Source: Streptomyces aculeolatus
Lineage (GTDB): Bacteria; Actinomycetota; Actinomycetes; Streptomycetales; Streptomycetaceae
Assembly (NCBI RefSeq): GCF_020400605.1
Contig: NZ_JAINRD010000002.1
Span: 62,001-126,000 of the forward strand
Reading direction: 5' to 3'
DNA length: 64,000 bases
A program made the translations under genes and the position numbers. This document shows positions 41,921-51,125 of this stretch, in pieces (the first letter of the stretch is position 1; each line of letters begins with the position of its first letter). Under the pieces are notes generated by a model. The model was not told the DNA's origin, searched no databases, and was given only the letters and a program-made list of their open reading frames with translations.

Positions 41921-42786
41921 AGGGCGTGCTCCTCCTTGCCGAAGAGTCCGGCCGGCCGGACCAGCAGCACCACGGCCATCAGCACGAAGACCGACGTCTG
42001 CGAGAGGACGGGGACGTAGAGGTTGCCGAGGGCCTGGAGCATGCCGATGGCGAAGCCCGCGACCACGGCGCCGGGGATGGAGCCGAGCCCGCCGATGACC
42101 ACGACCGCGAAGACCGCGATGATCAGGTCCGCGCCCATGCCCGAGTTGACCGCGCGCATCGGCGCGGCGAGCACCCCGGCCAGCGCGGCGAGCGCGACGC
42201 CGAAGCCGAACACGGGCGTGACCCAGCGGCCGGTGTCGATGCCCAGCGCACGCGTCAGCTCGGGCCGTTCGGTCGCGGCGCGCACCACCGTGCCCGTGCG
42301 GGTGCGGGTCAGCAGGAGCCACACGGCGAGGCAGACGACGGCCGCGGCGCCCAGGACGAAGACCTGGTACGCGGGGTAGTCGAAGAGCCCGAGGTCGACG
42401 GAGCCGGGGAAGGGGCCCTCGTCGTACGGTCGGGACTGGGCCCCGTACTTCATGCGCAGCAGGTCCTGGCAGACCAGCGCGATGCCGAAGGTGAGCAGGA
42501 AGTTGTAGAGCGGGTCGAGGGCGGCGAGGCGGTGGATGAAGAGCCGCTCCAGCACCATGCCGGCCAGCGCCGCGGTCAGCGGCACCAGCAGCAGCGCCCA
42601 CCAGAACCCGAGTCCGGCGGTGTCCTGGAGGACCACCGCGCCGAACGCGCCGAGCATGTAGATGGCGCCGTGCGCGAAGTTGACGACGTGGAGCATGCCG
42701 AAGATGACGGCGAGGCCGAGGGCGAGCAGCGCGTAGAAGCCGCCGGAGACCAGGCCGTTGAACGCCTGTTGCAGGAAGGAGGTCAT
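41917..42786 (-). CDS. livH: Branched-chain amino acid-type ABC permease (LivH)
   Basis: 289 residues and about eight membrane segments. Signatures are FLQQAFNGLVSGGFYALLALGLAVIFGMLHVVNFAHGAIYMLGA at the N-terminus and the EAA-like loop AATERPELTRALGIDTGRW, ending with GLGSIPGAVVAGFAIGML. It is the heterodimer partner of LivM, with the genes overlapping by 4 nt. It lies 63 nt after the binding protein gene. Confidence 0.9.
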   Translation of the reverse strand: MTSFLQQAFNGLVSGGFYALLALGLAVIFGMLHVVNFAHGAIYMLGAFGAVVLQDTAGLGFWWALLLVPLTAALAGMVLERLFIHRLAALDPLYNFLLTFGIALVCQDLLRMKYGAQSRPYDEGPFPGSVDLGLFDYPAYQVFVLGAAAVVCLAVWLLLTRTRTGTVVRAATERPELTRALGIDTGRWVTPVFGFGVALAALAGVLAAPMRAVNSGMGADLIIAVFAVVVIGGLGSIPGAVVAGFAIGMLQALGNLYVPVLSQTSVFVLMAVVLLVRPAGLFGKEEHAL

Positions 42787-42849
42787 GGTGGTTCCGTCCG
42801 TCCGCCGCAGCCCGGGCGGGGTCCGCGGGCTGCGGCCGCTGGTCGCCGG

Positions 42850-44106
42850 TCAGGACATCGAGCAGTCGGGTGAGGGGGGTCCGAACGCCTCGTCGGCGGG
42901 GATGGTCTCCACCTTCTCGGTGAAGTCGCCTTCGGTCTCGCTGTCCGCGGGGTCCTTGACCCGGGCCAGGTAGGCGTCGTGCACGACCCGGTGGTCGGCC
43001 GCGCGCACCTCGGCGTTGCGGGCGAAGAAGTCGTCGAACTCCATGCCCTCCAGCTCCTTGTTGACCTCCTCCGGGTCGTCTGTTCCGGCGCGCTGCACGG
43101 CCTCCAGGTAGTGCGTGGCGGCCGAGTAGTTGGCGGCGTGGTCGAAGGTCGGCCACGTGCCCGATTCCTTCCGGAACCGCTCGGCCCACGCCCGCGACTC
43201 CTCGTCGACGTTCCAGAACCAGGCGGAGGTGAACATCGTCCCGGCGAGCTTGTCCTGCCCGATGGCCTTGATGTCGGTGTCGAACATCAGGCCGATGGCG
43301 AGCTGGATGCCCTTCTCCTTGAGCTTGAACTGCTGGTACTGCTTCACGACGTTGACCAGGTCGCCGCCCGCCTGCAGCGTGCCGAGCACGGCGGGCGCGG
43401 GCTTCTTCGCGGACGCCTTGAGCAGGAACGTGGAGAAGTTGTCGTTCGGGAACGGCGTCGGGTCCTTGCCCACCACCTCGCCGCCGGCCTCCTCGATGGC
43501 GGAGCTGAACTCCTTCTCCATGTCCTGGCCGAAGGCGTAGTCGGGGTAGATGAGGTACCAGCTCTCGCCGCCCTGCTTGGTCACCTCGGTCCCGGTGCCG
43601 TTGGCCAGCATGTAAGTGTCGTACGCCCAGGCGTAGGTGTACGGGTTGCAGGACTCGCCGGTCAGCTCCGTGGTGGCGGCGCCGATGTTGAAGTACAGCT
43701 TCTTCGACTGCTCCGCGACGTTCCCCACGGCGAGCGCCGCGGAGGACGTCGGCACGTCGAAGACGGCGTCGGCCTTCTCGCGCTCGTACATGTTCCGCGC
43801 CTGGGTGTTGGCGACGTCGGGCTTGTTCTGGTGGTCCGCCGAGATGACGTCGATGTCGTCGGTGACCGCGTCGTCGCCGTGCTTCTTCTCGAAGTCGGCG
43901 ACGGCCATCTCCACCGCCGTGACCGCGTCCTCGCCGGCCAGCTCCGCGTACACGCCGGAGAGGTCGGTGAGCACCCCCAGCGTGACCCCGTCGTCGCTGA
44001 TCTTCCCGCCGCCGGAGCCCGGTCCGCCGCCGCCGCACCCTGCCAGCAGCGATCCCGCGACCACCGTGGCCGTGGCGACCGCGGCTTTCGACCATGTGTG
44101 TCCCAT
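42850..44106 (-). CDS. livK: ABC transporter substrate-binding lipoprotein (LivK-like)
   Basis: 418 residues from the ATG at 44106 with AAGGAGG upstream. A lipoprotein signal ends at LLAGC (Cys24), followed by a Gly-rich linker. The periplasmic-binding-protein type 1 fold is visible: VTLGVLTDLSGVYAELAGEDAVTAVEMAV, then SADHQNKPDVANTQARNMYE, and WYLIYPDYAFGQDMEKEF. The family includes binding proteins for branched-chain amino acids, amides/urea and aromatic acids. A short-chain or aromatic acid is suggested by the neighbouring acyl-CoA synthetase, but this is inference. Confidence 0.88.
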   Translation of the reverse strand: MGHTWSKAAVATATVVAGSLLAGCGGGGPGSGGGKISDDGVTLGVLTDLSGVYAELAGEDAVTAVEMAVADFEKKHGDDAVTDDIDVISADHQNKPDVANTQARNMYEREKADAVFDVPTSSAALAVGNVAEQSKKLYFNIGAATTELTGESCNPYTYAWAYDTYMLANGTGTEVTKQGGESWYLIYPDYAFGQDMEKEFSSAIEEAGGEVVGKDPTPFPNDNFSTFLLKASAKKPAPAVLGTLQAGGDLVNVVKQYQQFKLKEKGIQLAIGLMFDTDIKAIGQDKLAGTMFTSAWFWNVDEESRAWAERFRKESGTWPTFDHAANYSAATHYLEAVQRAGTDDPEEVNKELEGMEFDDFFARNAEVRAADHRVVHDAYLARVKDPADSETEGDFTEKVETIPADEAFGPPSPDCSMS

Positions 44107-44159
44107 GCTTCCTCCTTGAAGTGGTCGACGTGGCCGATACGGCCCTTGCGATGGCCGGT

Positions 44160-44852
44160 CTACAGGCCCAGGTAGCCGAGGAGTTCGTGCTCGCGCTCCC
44201 GCACGTCGTCGTTGGCCAGCGACTCGGCGATCCGGCCGCGGTCCAGCAGGTAGTGGCGGTCGGCGACGGTGGTGGCGAAGCGCAGGTTCTGCTCCACCAG
44301 CAGCACCGCCGTCCCGTGCCGCTTGGCCTCGCGCAGGATCTCGCCGATGCGCTCGACGACGATCGGCGCCAGGCCCTCGGTCGGCTCGTCGCACAGCAGC
44401 ACCCGCGCGCCGGTGCGCAGGACCCGGGCGAGGGCCAGCATCTGCTGCTCGCCGCCGGAGAGCTTGCCGCCGGGGCTGCGCCGGCGTTCTGCGAGCACCG
44501 GGAACTCCTCGTAGACCCGCGCCAGCGGCCAGGGCGAAGCCCCCTTCGCCGGGGCCAGCGTGAGGTTCTCCTCCACGCTCAGCCCCGCGTAGATGCCCCG
44601 GTCGTCGGGGACGTACCCGAGGCCGCGGCGGGCCCTGCGGTGGGGCGGCACGGCGCTGAGGTCCCGGCCGTCCAGGAGGACGGTTCCGGAGGCGCGCCGG
44701 TGCAGGCCCATCACGCAGCGCAGGAGCGTCGTCTTCCCCGCCCCGTTGCGGCCCACGAGGGTCACGACCTCGCCCGCCCCGACCTCCAGGGACACCTCGC
44801 GCAGCACCTCGGCCTCGTCGTAGTGGGCGGTCACGCCCCGCACCTCAAGCAA
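44160..44852 (-). CDS. livF: ABC transporter ATP-binding protein (LivF)
   Basis: 230 residues. Walker A is GRNGAGKTT near 34-42, the signature motif is LSGGEQQMLALAR, and Walker B is VLLCDEPTEGLAP. The switch His is replaced by Gln in VLLVEQNL, as is typical of LivF. It is the second ATPase of the transporter, overlapping livG by 8 nt. Confidence 0.9.
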   Translation of the reverse strand: MLEVRGVTAHYDEAEVLREVSLEVGAGEVVTLVGRNGAGKTTLLRCVMGLHRRASGTVLLDGRDLSAVPPHRRARRGLGYVPDDRGIYAGLSVEENLTLAPAKGASPWPLARVYEEFPVLAERRRSPGGKLSGGEQQMLALARVLRTGARVLLCDEPTEGLAPIVVERIGEILREAKRHGTAVLLVEQNLRFATTVADRHYLLDRGRIAESLANDDVREREHELLGYLGL

Positions 44853-45639
44853 CGCCGGCCCCCAGGTACGCCTCGACGACCCGCGGGTCGGTGCGGACGG
44901 TGCGGTACGGGCCCTCGACGAGCACCCGGCCGCGCTGGAGCACCGTGACGGTGTTCGCGAGCGAGCCGACGACGCTCATGTTGTGCTCGACCAGCACCAC
45001 GGTGCGGCCGGCGCGGATGCGGTCCACCAGCGCGACCGTGCGGTCCACGTCCTCCAGGCCCATGCCGGCCGTCGGCTCGTCGAGCAGCAGCACCCGGGGG
45101 TCGAGGGCGAGGGCGAGCGCCAGTTCCAGCGCGCGCTTCTGCCCGTACGGCAGGCTGCCCGCCGGCGCCTCGGCCCGCTCGGCCAGGCCCACCTGGTCCA
45201 GCAGCTCCAGCGCCCGGCCGGTGAACCGCGCCAGCAGCCGGTCGGAACGCCAGAACCTGCGGCCCAGGTCGGTGCCGGCCTGCAGCGCGAGTTCCAGGTG
45301 GGCGCGCGCCGTCACCGCCGGGAAGAGGCTGGTGACCTGGAAGGAGCGCGCCACACCGAGGCGCGCCACCTTCTCGGGCGGCAGCCCGGTGACGTCCTGC
45401 CCCGCCACTTCGATCCGCCCCGCCGACGCCGGCAGGAAGCCCGTCAGCAGGTTGAACAGCGTGGTCTTCCCGGCGCCGTTGGGGCCGACCAGGGCGTGGA
45501 CGGTGCCCTCGGCGACGGCCAGGTCCACCTCGTCGACGGCGCGGAAGCCGCCGAACGTCTTGGTCAGGCCGTGGGTGGACAGGATGGCGCGCGGGAGTGC
45601 GGCGGTGCCGCCGCTCGTCGTACTCGTCGTGCTCGTCAT
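44845..45639 (-). CDS. livG: ABC transporter ATP-binding protein (LivG)
   Basis: 264 residues from the ATG at 45639 with GAGGTCGGC upstream. A Thr/Ser-rich leader precedes the domain. Walker A is GPNGAGKTT. The signature motif is degenerate (SLPYGQKRALELA), as is usual in LivG. Walker B is VLLLDEPTAGM and the switch is VLVEHNM. It is the first gene of the livG-F-K-H-M-pucR series, divergent from the acyl-CoA synthetase across about 158 nt. Confidence 0.9.
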   Translation of the reverse strand: MTSTTSTTSGGTAALPRAILSTHGLTKTFGGFRAVDEVDLAVAEGTVHALVGPNGAGKTTLFNLLTGFLPASAGRIEVAGQDVTGLPPEKVARLGVARSFQVTSLFPAVTARAHLELALQAGTDLGRRFWRSDRLLARFTGRALELLDQVGLAERAEAPAGSLPYGQKRALELALALALDPRVLLLDEPTAGMGLEDVDRTVALVDRIRAGRTVVLVEHNMSVVGSLANTVTVLQRGRVLVEGPYRTVRTDPRVVEAYLGAGVA

Positions 45640-45797
45640 GCCGACCTCGGATGCCGCGGGATGGGTGGCCGACAGGGCGTCGGCGTCGGGGAGAACGTAG
45701 AAGCGGACGGCAGTCGCGACTACAGAGAACATCTCCACAAGAAGGCGGTGCGGAGTGTGGGATTCATCCGTGGTCCGGGTCCTGGGCCCCGGTCAAC

Positions 45798-47420
<1,623 letters not shown>

Positions 47421-47553
47421 CCCCCCGCCGCGGAGGCCGCCGGGGGTCTTGTGGCGGACCTAGGACCACCGCCCGATGGGCGGCCGGGGGGCCGCTGCCT
47501 AGGCTGCGTGACACCGCCGTTCCCCGGCGACCGCACCGCTCAGGAGGCAGCAC

Positions 47554-47973
47554 GTGCCGGCCGACGCCACCGCTCACGTACGCATCGCCCGCCCCTCCCG
47601 CGACCTCGCGGCGGCGGAGCGCTTCTGGCACTCGGGCCTCGGCCTCGACGTCCAGTACCGGCACGAGGCGGACGGTACCCCCGGCGACCACTCGCTCCTC
47701 ATGGTCGGCTGGCCGGAAGCCGCCTGGCACCTGGAACTCGTCCACGACCCCGCCGCCCCCGTCGCCCCGCGGCCCACCGCCGAGGACCTGCTGGTCGTCT
47801 ACCTCGGCGAACCGGTCCCCGACTCCCTGGTGGGACGGCTCGAACAGCACGGCGGGAAGCGGGTACCGGCGCACAACCCGTACTGGGACACCTGGGGCGT
47901 AACCCTCCAGGACCCCGACGGCTACCTACTGGTGCTCTCCACCCGCCACTGGCCCGGCAAAAACCGCAGCTAG
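47554..47973 (+). CDS. VOC family protein
   Basis: 139 residues from a GTG with CAGGAGGCAGC upstream. It shows two modules: AHVRIARPSRDLAAAERFWHSGLGLDVQYRHE, and LLVVYLGEPVPDSLVGRLEQHGGKRV, ending TLQDPDGYLLVLST. Similar small VOC proteins are common orphans in Streptomyces. Metal-site residues (His near 7, Glu in HLELVHD) are partly present. It is 133 nt after the acyl-CoA synthetase on the same strand and is probably transcribed separately. The function is unknown. Confidence 0.8.
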   Translation: MPADATAHVRIARPSRDLAAAERFWHSGLGLDVQYRHEADGTPGDHSLLMVGWPEAAWHLELVHDPAAPVAPRPTAEDLLVVYLGEPVPDSLVGRLEQHGGKRVPAHNPYWDTWGVTLQDPDGYLLVLSTRHWPGKNRS

Positions 47974-48042
47974 CCACCGGAAGCGCGAGTACGGTCAGCC
48001 ACCCTCCCGCCGTGACGGACAGCGATGGAGCGTCGGCAGGGA

Positions 48043-48056
48043 TGTTTACGTAACCA
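48043..48056. promoter_or_regulatory. LacI-type operator (TGTTTACGTAACCA), orphan position
   Basis: One mismatch from the palindrome TGTTTACGTAAACA found at four other promoters. It is downstream of both flanking genes (VOC and lacI), with no gene start nearby on either strand. Confidence 0.55.
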
Positions 48057-48135
48057 TCGCAGGTTCGCACCACCGAAGCGAGGGCGTCAAGCGCGGGGAA
48101 GCGACTTTCCGGCGGGATTCAGCGGGTGAACCGGG

Positions 48136-48164
48136 GCATCCCGGACGTGCGGGGCCCGGGATGC
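48136..48164 (-). terminator. Hairpin after the LacI gene
   Basis: GCATCCCGG at 48136-48144 pairs with 48156-48164 across an 11-nt loop, two nt beyond the lacI stop codon on the minus strand. Confidence 0.55.
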
Positions 48165-48165
48165 G

Positions 48166-49206
48166 TCACGCGGGCGGCGGCGCCGTGCTGGCCCGCACCA
48201 CGAGTGTCGGCTCCACCGCGAGGCGCCGCGGGCTGCTGCCGCGGTGCTCGATCTGCTCCAGCAGCAGGGTCACGCAGTGCCGGCCCACCACGTCGAAGTC
48301 CTGGTGGACCGTGGTCAGCGGCGGCTCGAAGAACGAGGCTTCCGGGATGTCGTCGAAGCCCGCCACGCTGATGTCGTCCGGCACCGACCGCCCCGCCTCG
48401 TTCATGGCGCGCAGGACGCCCAGCGCCATCTGGTCGTTCGCGGCGAACACCGCCGTGACGTCGGGGATCTGCACCAGGGTCCGCCCGGCGAGGTAGCCGG
48501 ACCTGGCGGTCCAGTCCCCCCACAGTGCGGGAGCCACCGGGGCGCCGGCCGCGACGAGCGTCCGCTCCCAGGCCTCGGCGCGCCGCCGGGCGGCGAAGGA
48601 GTCGGGCGGCCCGCTGACGTGGTGGACGCTGCGGTGGCCCAGCTCCAGCAGGTGGTTGACCACGCTCTGGGTGCCGCGGGCCTGGGCGAAGTCGACGGTC
48701 GCGTACTCGTGTCCGGTGTCGCCGTCGGCGACGACCACCGGCATCGTGGACGGCAGGTGCAGCGACGGGGTGTCGAGGACCCGCGACTCGACCAGCACGA
48801 TGCCGTCGACGGACTGGAGCATGAGGTGCTGGAACGCCTGCCGCACCGCGGCTTCGGTCTGCGCCCTGATGCCCATGAAGTTGACGGAGAAGCCCGCCTC
48901 CCGCGCCGCGTCGGCGATGGCGCCGAGCGTACGGGCGTTGCCGTGCGCGCCCACGTCGAAGCTGACCACGCCGATCGCCCCGAACTTGCCCGTGACCAGC
49001 GCGCGCGCCGCGGCATTGGGGCGGTAGCCCAGCTCCTGCATCGAGGCCAGCACCTTCGCGCGCGTCGTCTCGTCGACGTTGTCGTGGTTGTTGGCCACGC
49101 GCGAGACGGTCTGCGAGGACACCCCGGCGTGCGCCGCGACCTCCGCCATGGACGGCCATTTGCGGGGCGGGCGTGAGCGGGGTGTCCTCGTGACCTTGTC
49201 CGCCAC
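48166..49206 (-). CDS. LacI-family repressor of the glycan locus
   Basis: 346 residues from the GTG at 49206 with AAGGAGCGG upstream. The helix-turn-helix is SMAEVAAHAGVSSQTVSRVANNHDNVDETTRAKVLASMQELGYRPN near residues 17-62, including the minor-groove hinge end PNAAARAL. The effector domain has FGAIGVVSFDVG, VDGIVLVESRVL, VVVADGDTGHEYATVDF and AVFAANDQMALGVLRAM. It would repress until a sugar (likely a galacto-oligosaccharide or galactose derivative) binds. Its own promoter carries an operator overlapping the -10 box, so it is autoregulated. Related operators precede GH43, GH16 and the transporter. Confidence 0.9.
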   Translation of the reverse strand: MADKVTRTPRSRPPRKWPSMAEVAAHAGVSSQTVSRVANNHDNVDETTRAKVLASMQELGYRPNAAARALVTGKFGAIGVVSFDVGAHGNARTLGAIADAAREAGFSVNFMGIRAQTEAAVRQAFQHLMLQSVDGIVLVESRVLDTPSLHLPSTMPVVVADGDTGHEYATVDFAQARGTQSVVNHLLELGHRSVHHVSGPPDSFAARRRAEAWERTLVAAGAPVAPALWGDWTARSGYLAGRTLVQIPDVTAVFAANDQMALGVLRAMNEAGRSVPDDISVAGFDDIPEASFFEPPLTTVHQDFDVVGRHCVTLLLEQIEHRGSSPRRLAVEPTLVVRASTAPPPA

Positions 49207-49267
49207 CTTCGACCGCTCCTTCCCCGAAGCCTCGGGAGCGCGCCCGCGGCGCGCCCCACCCTCGTGA

Positions 49268-49296
49268 ATGTTGACGCAAACAAGGTTCGCGGTCAA
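49268..49296 (-). promoter_or_regulatory. lacI promoter with overlapping operator
   Basis: On the minus strand TTGACC (49291-49296), a 17-nt spacer and CAACAT (49268-49273). The operator TGTTGACGCAAACA at 49269-49282 covers the -10 and part of the spacer, the classic position for autorepression. Confidence 0.6.
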
Positions 49297-49323
49297 AAAC
49301 GGCGACTGCCGCTGTCCGGATCC

Positions 49324-49379
49324 TTGACATGCTCGCACCCCCGCCGCAAACTTCCGGCTACGCCATGTTTACGAAAACA
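49324..49379 (+). promoter_or_regulatory. GH43 promoter and downstream operator
   Basis: TTGACA (49324-49329), 17-nt spacer, CAAACT (49347-49352). Operator TGTTTACGAAAACA at 49366-49379 lies just after the expected transcription start. The 5' leader to the ATG is about 155 nt, with nothing else recognised in it. Confidence 0.6.
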
Positions 49380-49517
49380 TTTCGTGATCATGACGCTCGC
49401 CACGGCCTCACGACCGACCCCCCACCAGGCCATTCACCGCTCCGGACACCCGGCGCGGTCCGCCGCGCTGCCCGACAGCGCGCCCTGGTCCGACGCAACC
49501 CCACGAGGTATCGCGCC

Positions 49518-50954
49518 ATGCGACGCACACTCTCCGGGACGGCGGCACTCCTCTGCGCCGTCGTCATATCCCTGATCCCCGGTGCCGGCAGCGCTCACGC
49601 CGAACCGGTGACCATCGACAACGCCACCCAGTTCACCGATCCGGCCGGCGACCCCGTGCACGCCCACGGCGGCGGCGTGGTCAAGGTGGACGGGTACTAC
49701 TACTGGTTCGGCGAGAACCGGAACACCGACAACACCTTCCGCTACGTCTCCGCCTACCGCTCCACCGACCTCAAGAACTGGGAGTTCCGCAACCACGTCC
49801 TGACCGAGCAGTCCGACCCGGAGCTCGACCGGGCCAACATCGAGCGCCCCAAGGTCGTGTACAACAGCGCCACCAAGCAGTTCGTCATGTGGATGCACAA
49901 GGAGAACGGCTCCGACTACGGGGAGGCGCGCGCCGCCGTCGCCGTCTCGTCCACGGTGGACGGCGACTACACCTGGCGCGGCAGCTTCCGGCCCCTGGGC
50001 CACATGTCCCGGGACATCACCACCTTCGTCGACACCGACGGCACCGGCTACATGATCTCCGCCGCCAACGAGAACGCCGACCTGCACGTCTACCGGCTGA
50101 CTCCCAACTACACCAACGTCGAGGAGCAGGTCCAGAAACTGTGGTCCGGTCAGTGGCGGGAGGCTCCCGCGATGTTCAAGCGCGGCGACGTCTACTTCCT
50201 CCTGACCTCCGGGGCCACCGGCTGGTCCCCGAACCAGCAGAAGTACGCCACCGCCGGCAGCATCACCGGCACGTGGAGCGACCTGAAGGACGTCGGCGAC
50301 GGCACGGCGTACCGCAGCCAGACCGCGTACGTCCTGCCGGTGCAGGGCACCGAGGGTACCGACTACCTCTACATGGGAGACCGCTGGGGCAACTCCATGG
50401 GCGGCATGGTCAACGACTCCCGGTACGTGTGGCTGCCGCTGACCTTCCCCACCAGCACCACCATGACCATGGACTACTCCCCGCAGCTCACCGTCGACAC
50501 CGCGGCGGGCACCGTCAGGGGCATGGCAGGTCCCTGGGAGACGCTGACCGCGCGCAACAGCGGAAAGTGCGCCGACGTCGCGAACTTCGACATGGCGGAC
50601 GACGTGCAGCTGATCCAGTGGGGCTGCGGCAACGGCGTGAACCAGCACTTCTGGTTCAAGGAACTGGATTCCGGCTACGTCCAGATCATGGCCCGGCACA
50701 GCGGCAAATGCCTCGACGTCGCCGGGGCTTCGACCGCGGACGGCGCGCTCGCCGTGCAGAACACCTGCGACGGCTCGTCCTCCCAGCAGTGGAAGGCGGA
50801 GGAGACCGACGTCTCCGGCCACGTCCGGCTCGTCGCCCGCCACAGCGGCAAGTGCCTCGACGTCGTCAACCAGTCGACGGCCGACGGCACGGCCCTCGAA
50901 CAGTGGACCTGCAACGCGGGCGACAACCAGAAGTGGGCCCGCTCGCCGGCCTGA
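49518..50954 (+). CDS. Secreted GH43 exo-beta-1,3-galactanase-like enzyme with CBM13 (ricin-type) domain
   Basis: 478 residues. A signal peptide ends at SAHA (about 28). A five-bladed GH43 catalytic domain spans about 30-330: DPVHAHGGGVVKVDGYYYWFGE, then RANIERPKVVYN, TFVDTDGTGYMISAANEN, SGQWREAPAMFKRGD, and TAYRSQTAYVLP. The HGGG opening with IERPK, REAP and YRSQ resembles subfamily 24, whose members release galactose from beta-1,3-galactan and can use Gln rather than Asp as base. Residues about 345-478 are a three-repeat ricin-type lectin (SGKCADV, SGKCLDV twice, with QxW ends) that anchors to galactan. It carries a LacI-type operator upstream. Confidence 0.87.
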   Translation: MRRTLSGTAALLCAVVISLIPGAGSAHAEPVTIDNATQFTDPAGDPVHAHGGGVVKVDGYYYWFGENRNTDNTFRYVSAYRSTDLKNWEFRNHVLTEQSDPELDRANIERPKVVYNSATKQFVMWMHKENGSDYGEARAAVAVSSTVDGDYTWRGSFRPLGHMSRDITTFVDTDGTGYMISAANENADLHVYRLTPNYTNVEEQVQKLWSGQWREAPAMFKRGDVYFLLTSGATGWSPNQQKYATAGSITGTWSDLKDVGDGTAYRSQTAYVLPVQGTEGTDYLYMGDRWGNSMGGMVNDSRYVWLPLTFPTSTTMTMDYSPQLTVDTAAGTVRGMAGPWETLTARNSGKCADVANFDMADDVQLIQWGCGNGVNQHFWFKELDSGYVQIMARHSGKCLDVAGASTADGALAVQNTCDGSSSQQWKAEETDVSGHVRLVARHSGKCLDVVNQSTADGTALEQWTCNAGDNQKWARSPA

Positions 50955-51047
50955 CCGAGGCGGCTCCGGAGGGCGACTCGTCGGTCTCTGACCGAGTACG
51001 CCCCCGGGCGGCCCGGCTTCGCGGGGCATGAATCGTGTCAGCACGTA

Positions 51048-51108
51048 TTGACGCGTGATTTCAAGCGCCATACGGTTCCGCTACATCCATGAATTGAAAC
51101 GTTTCAAT
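51048..51108 (+). promoter_or_regulatory. GH78 promoter with a distinct palindromic operator
   Basis: TTGACG (51048-51053), 17-nt spacer, TACGGT (51071-51076). A perfect 16-bp palindrome ATTGAAACGTTTCAAT at 51093-51108 follows the expected start site and precedes the ATG by 18 nt. It has the LacI-family central CG but differs from TGTTTACGTAAACA. Confidence 0.6.
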
Positions 51109-51125
51109 CAGCGATGGAGCCACGT

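Noticed and set aside
45597-45797. Longer start for the acyl-CoA synthetase (about 67 extra residues).
   Set aside because: The extension is Arg/Ser-rich, overlaps the divergent livG start and has no family similarity; the domain begins naturally after 45798.
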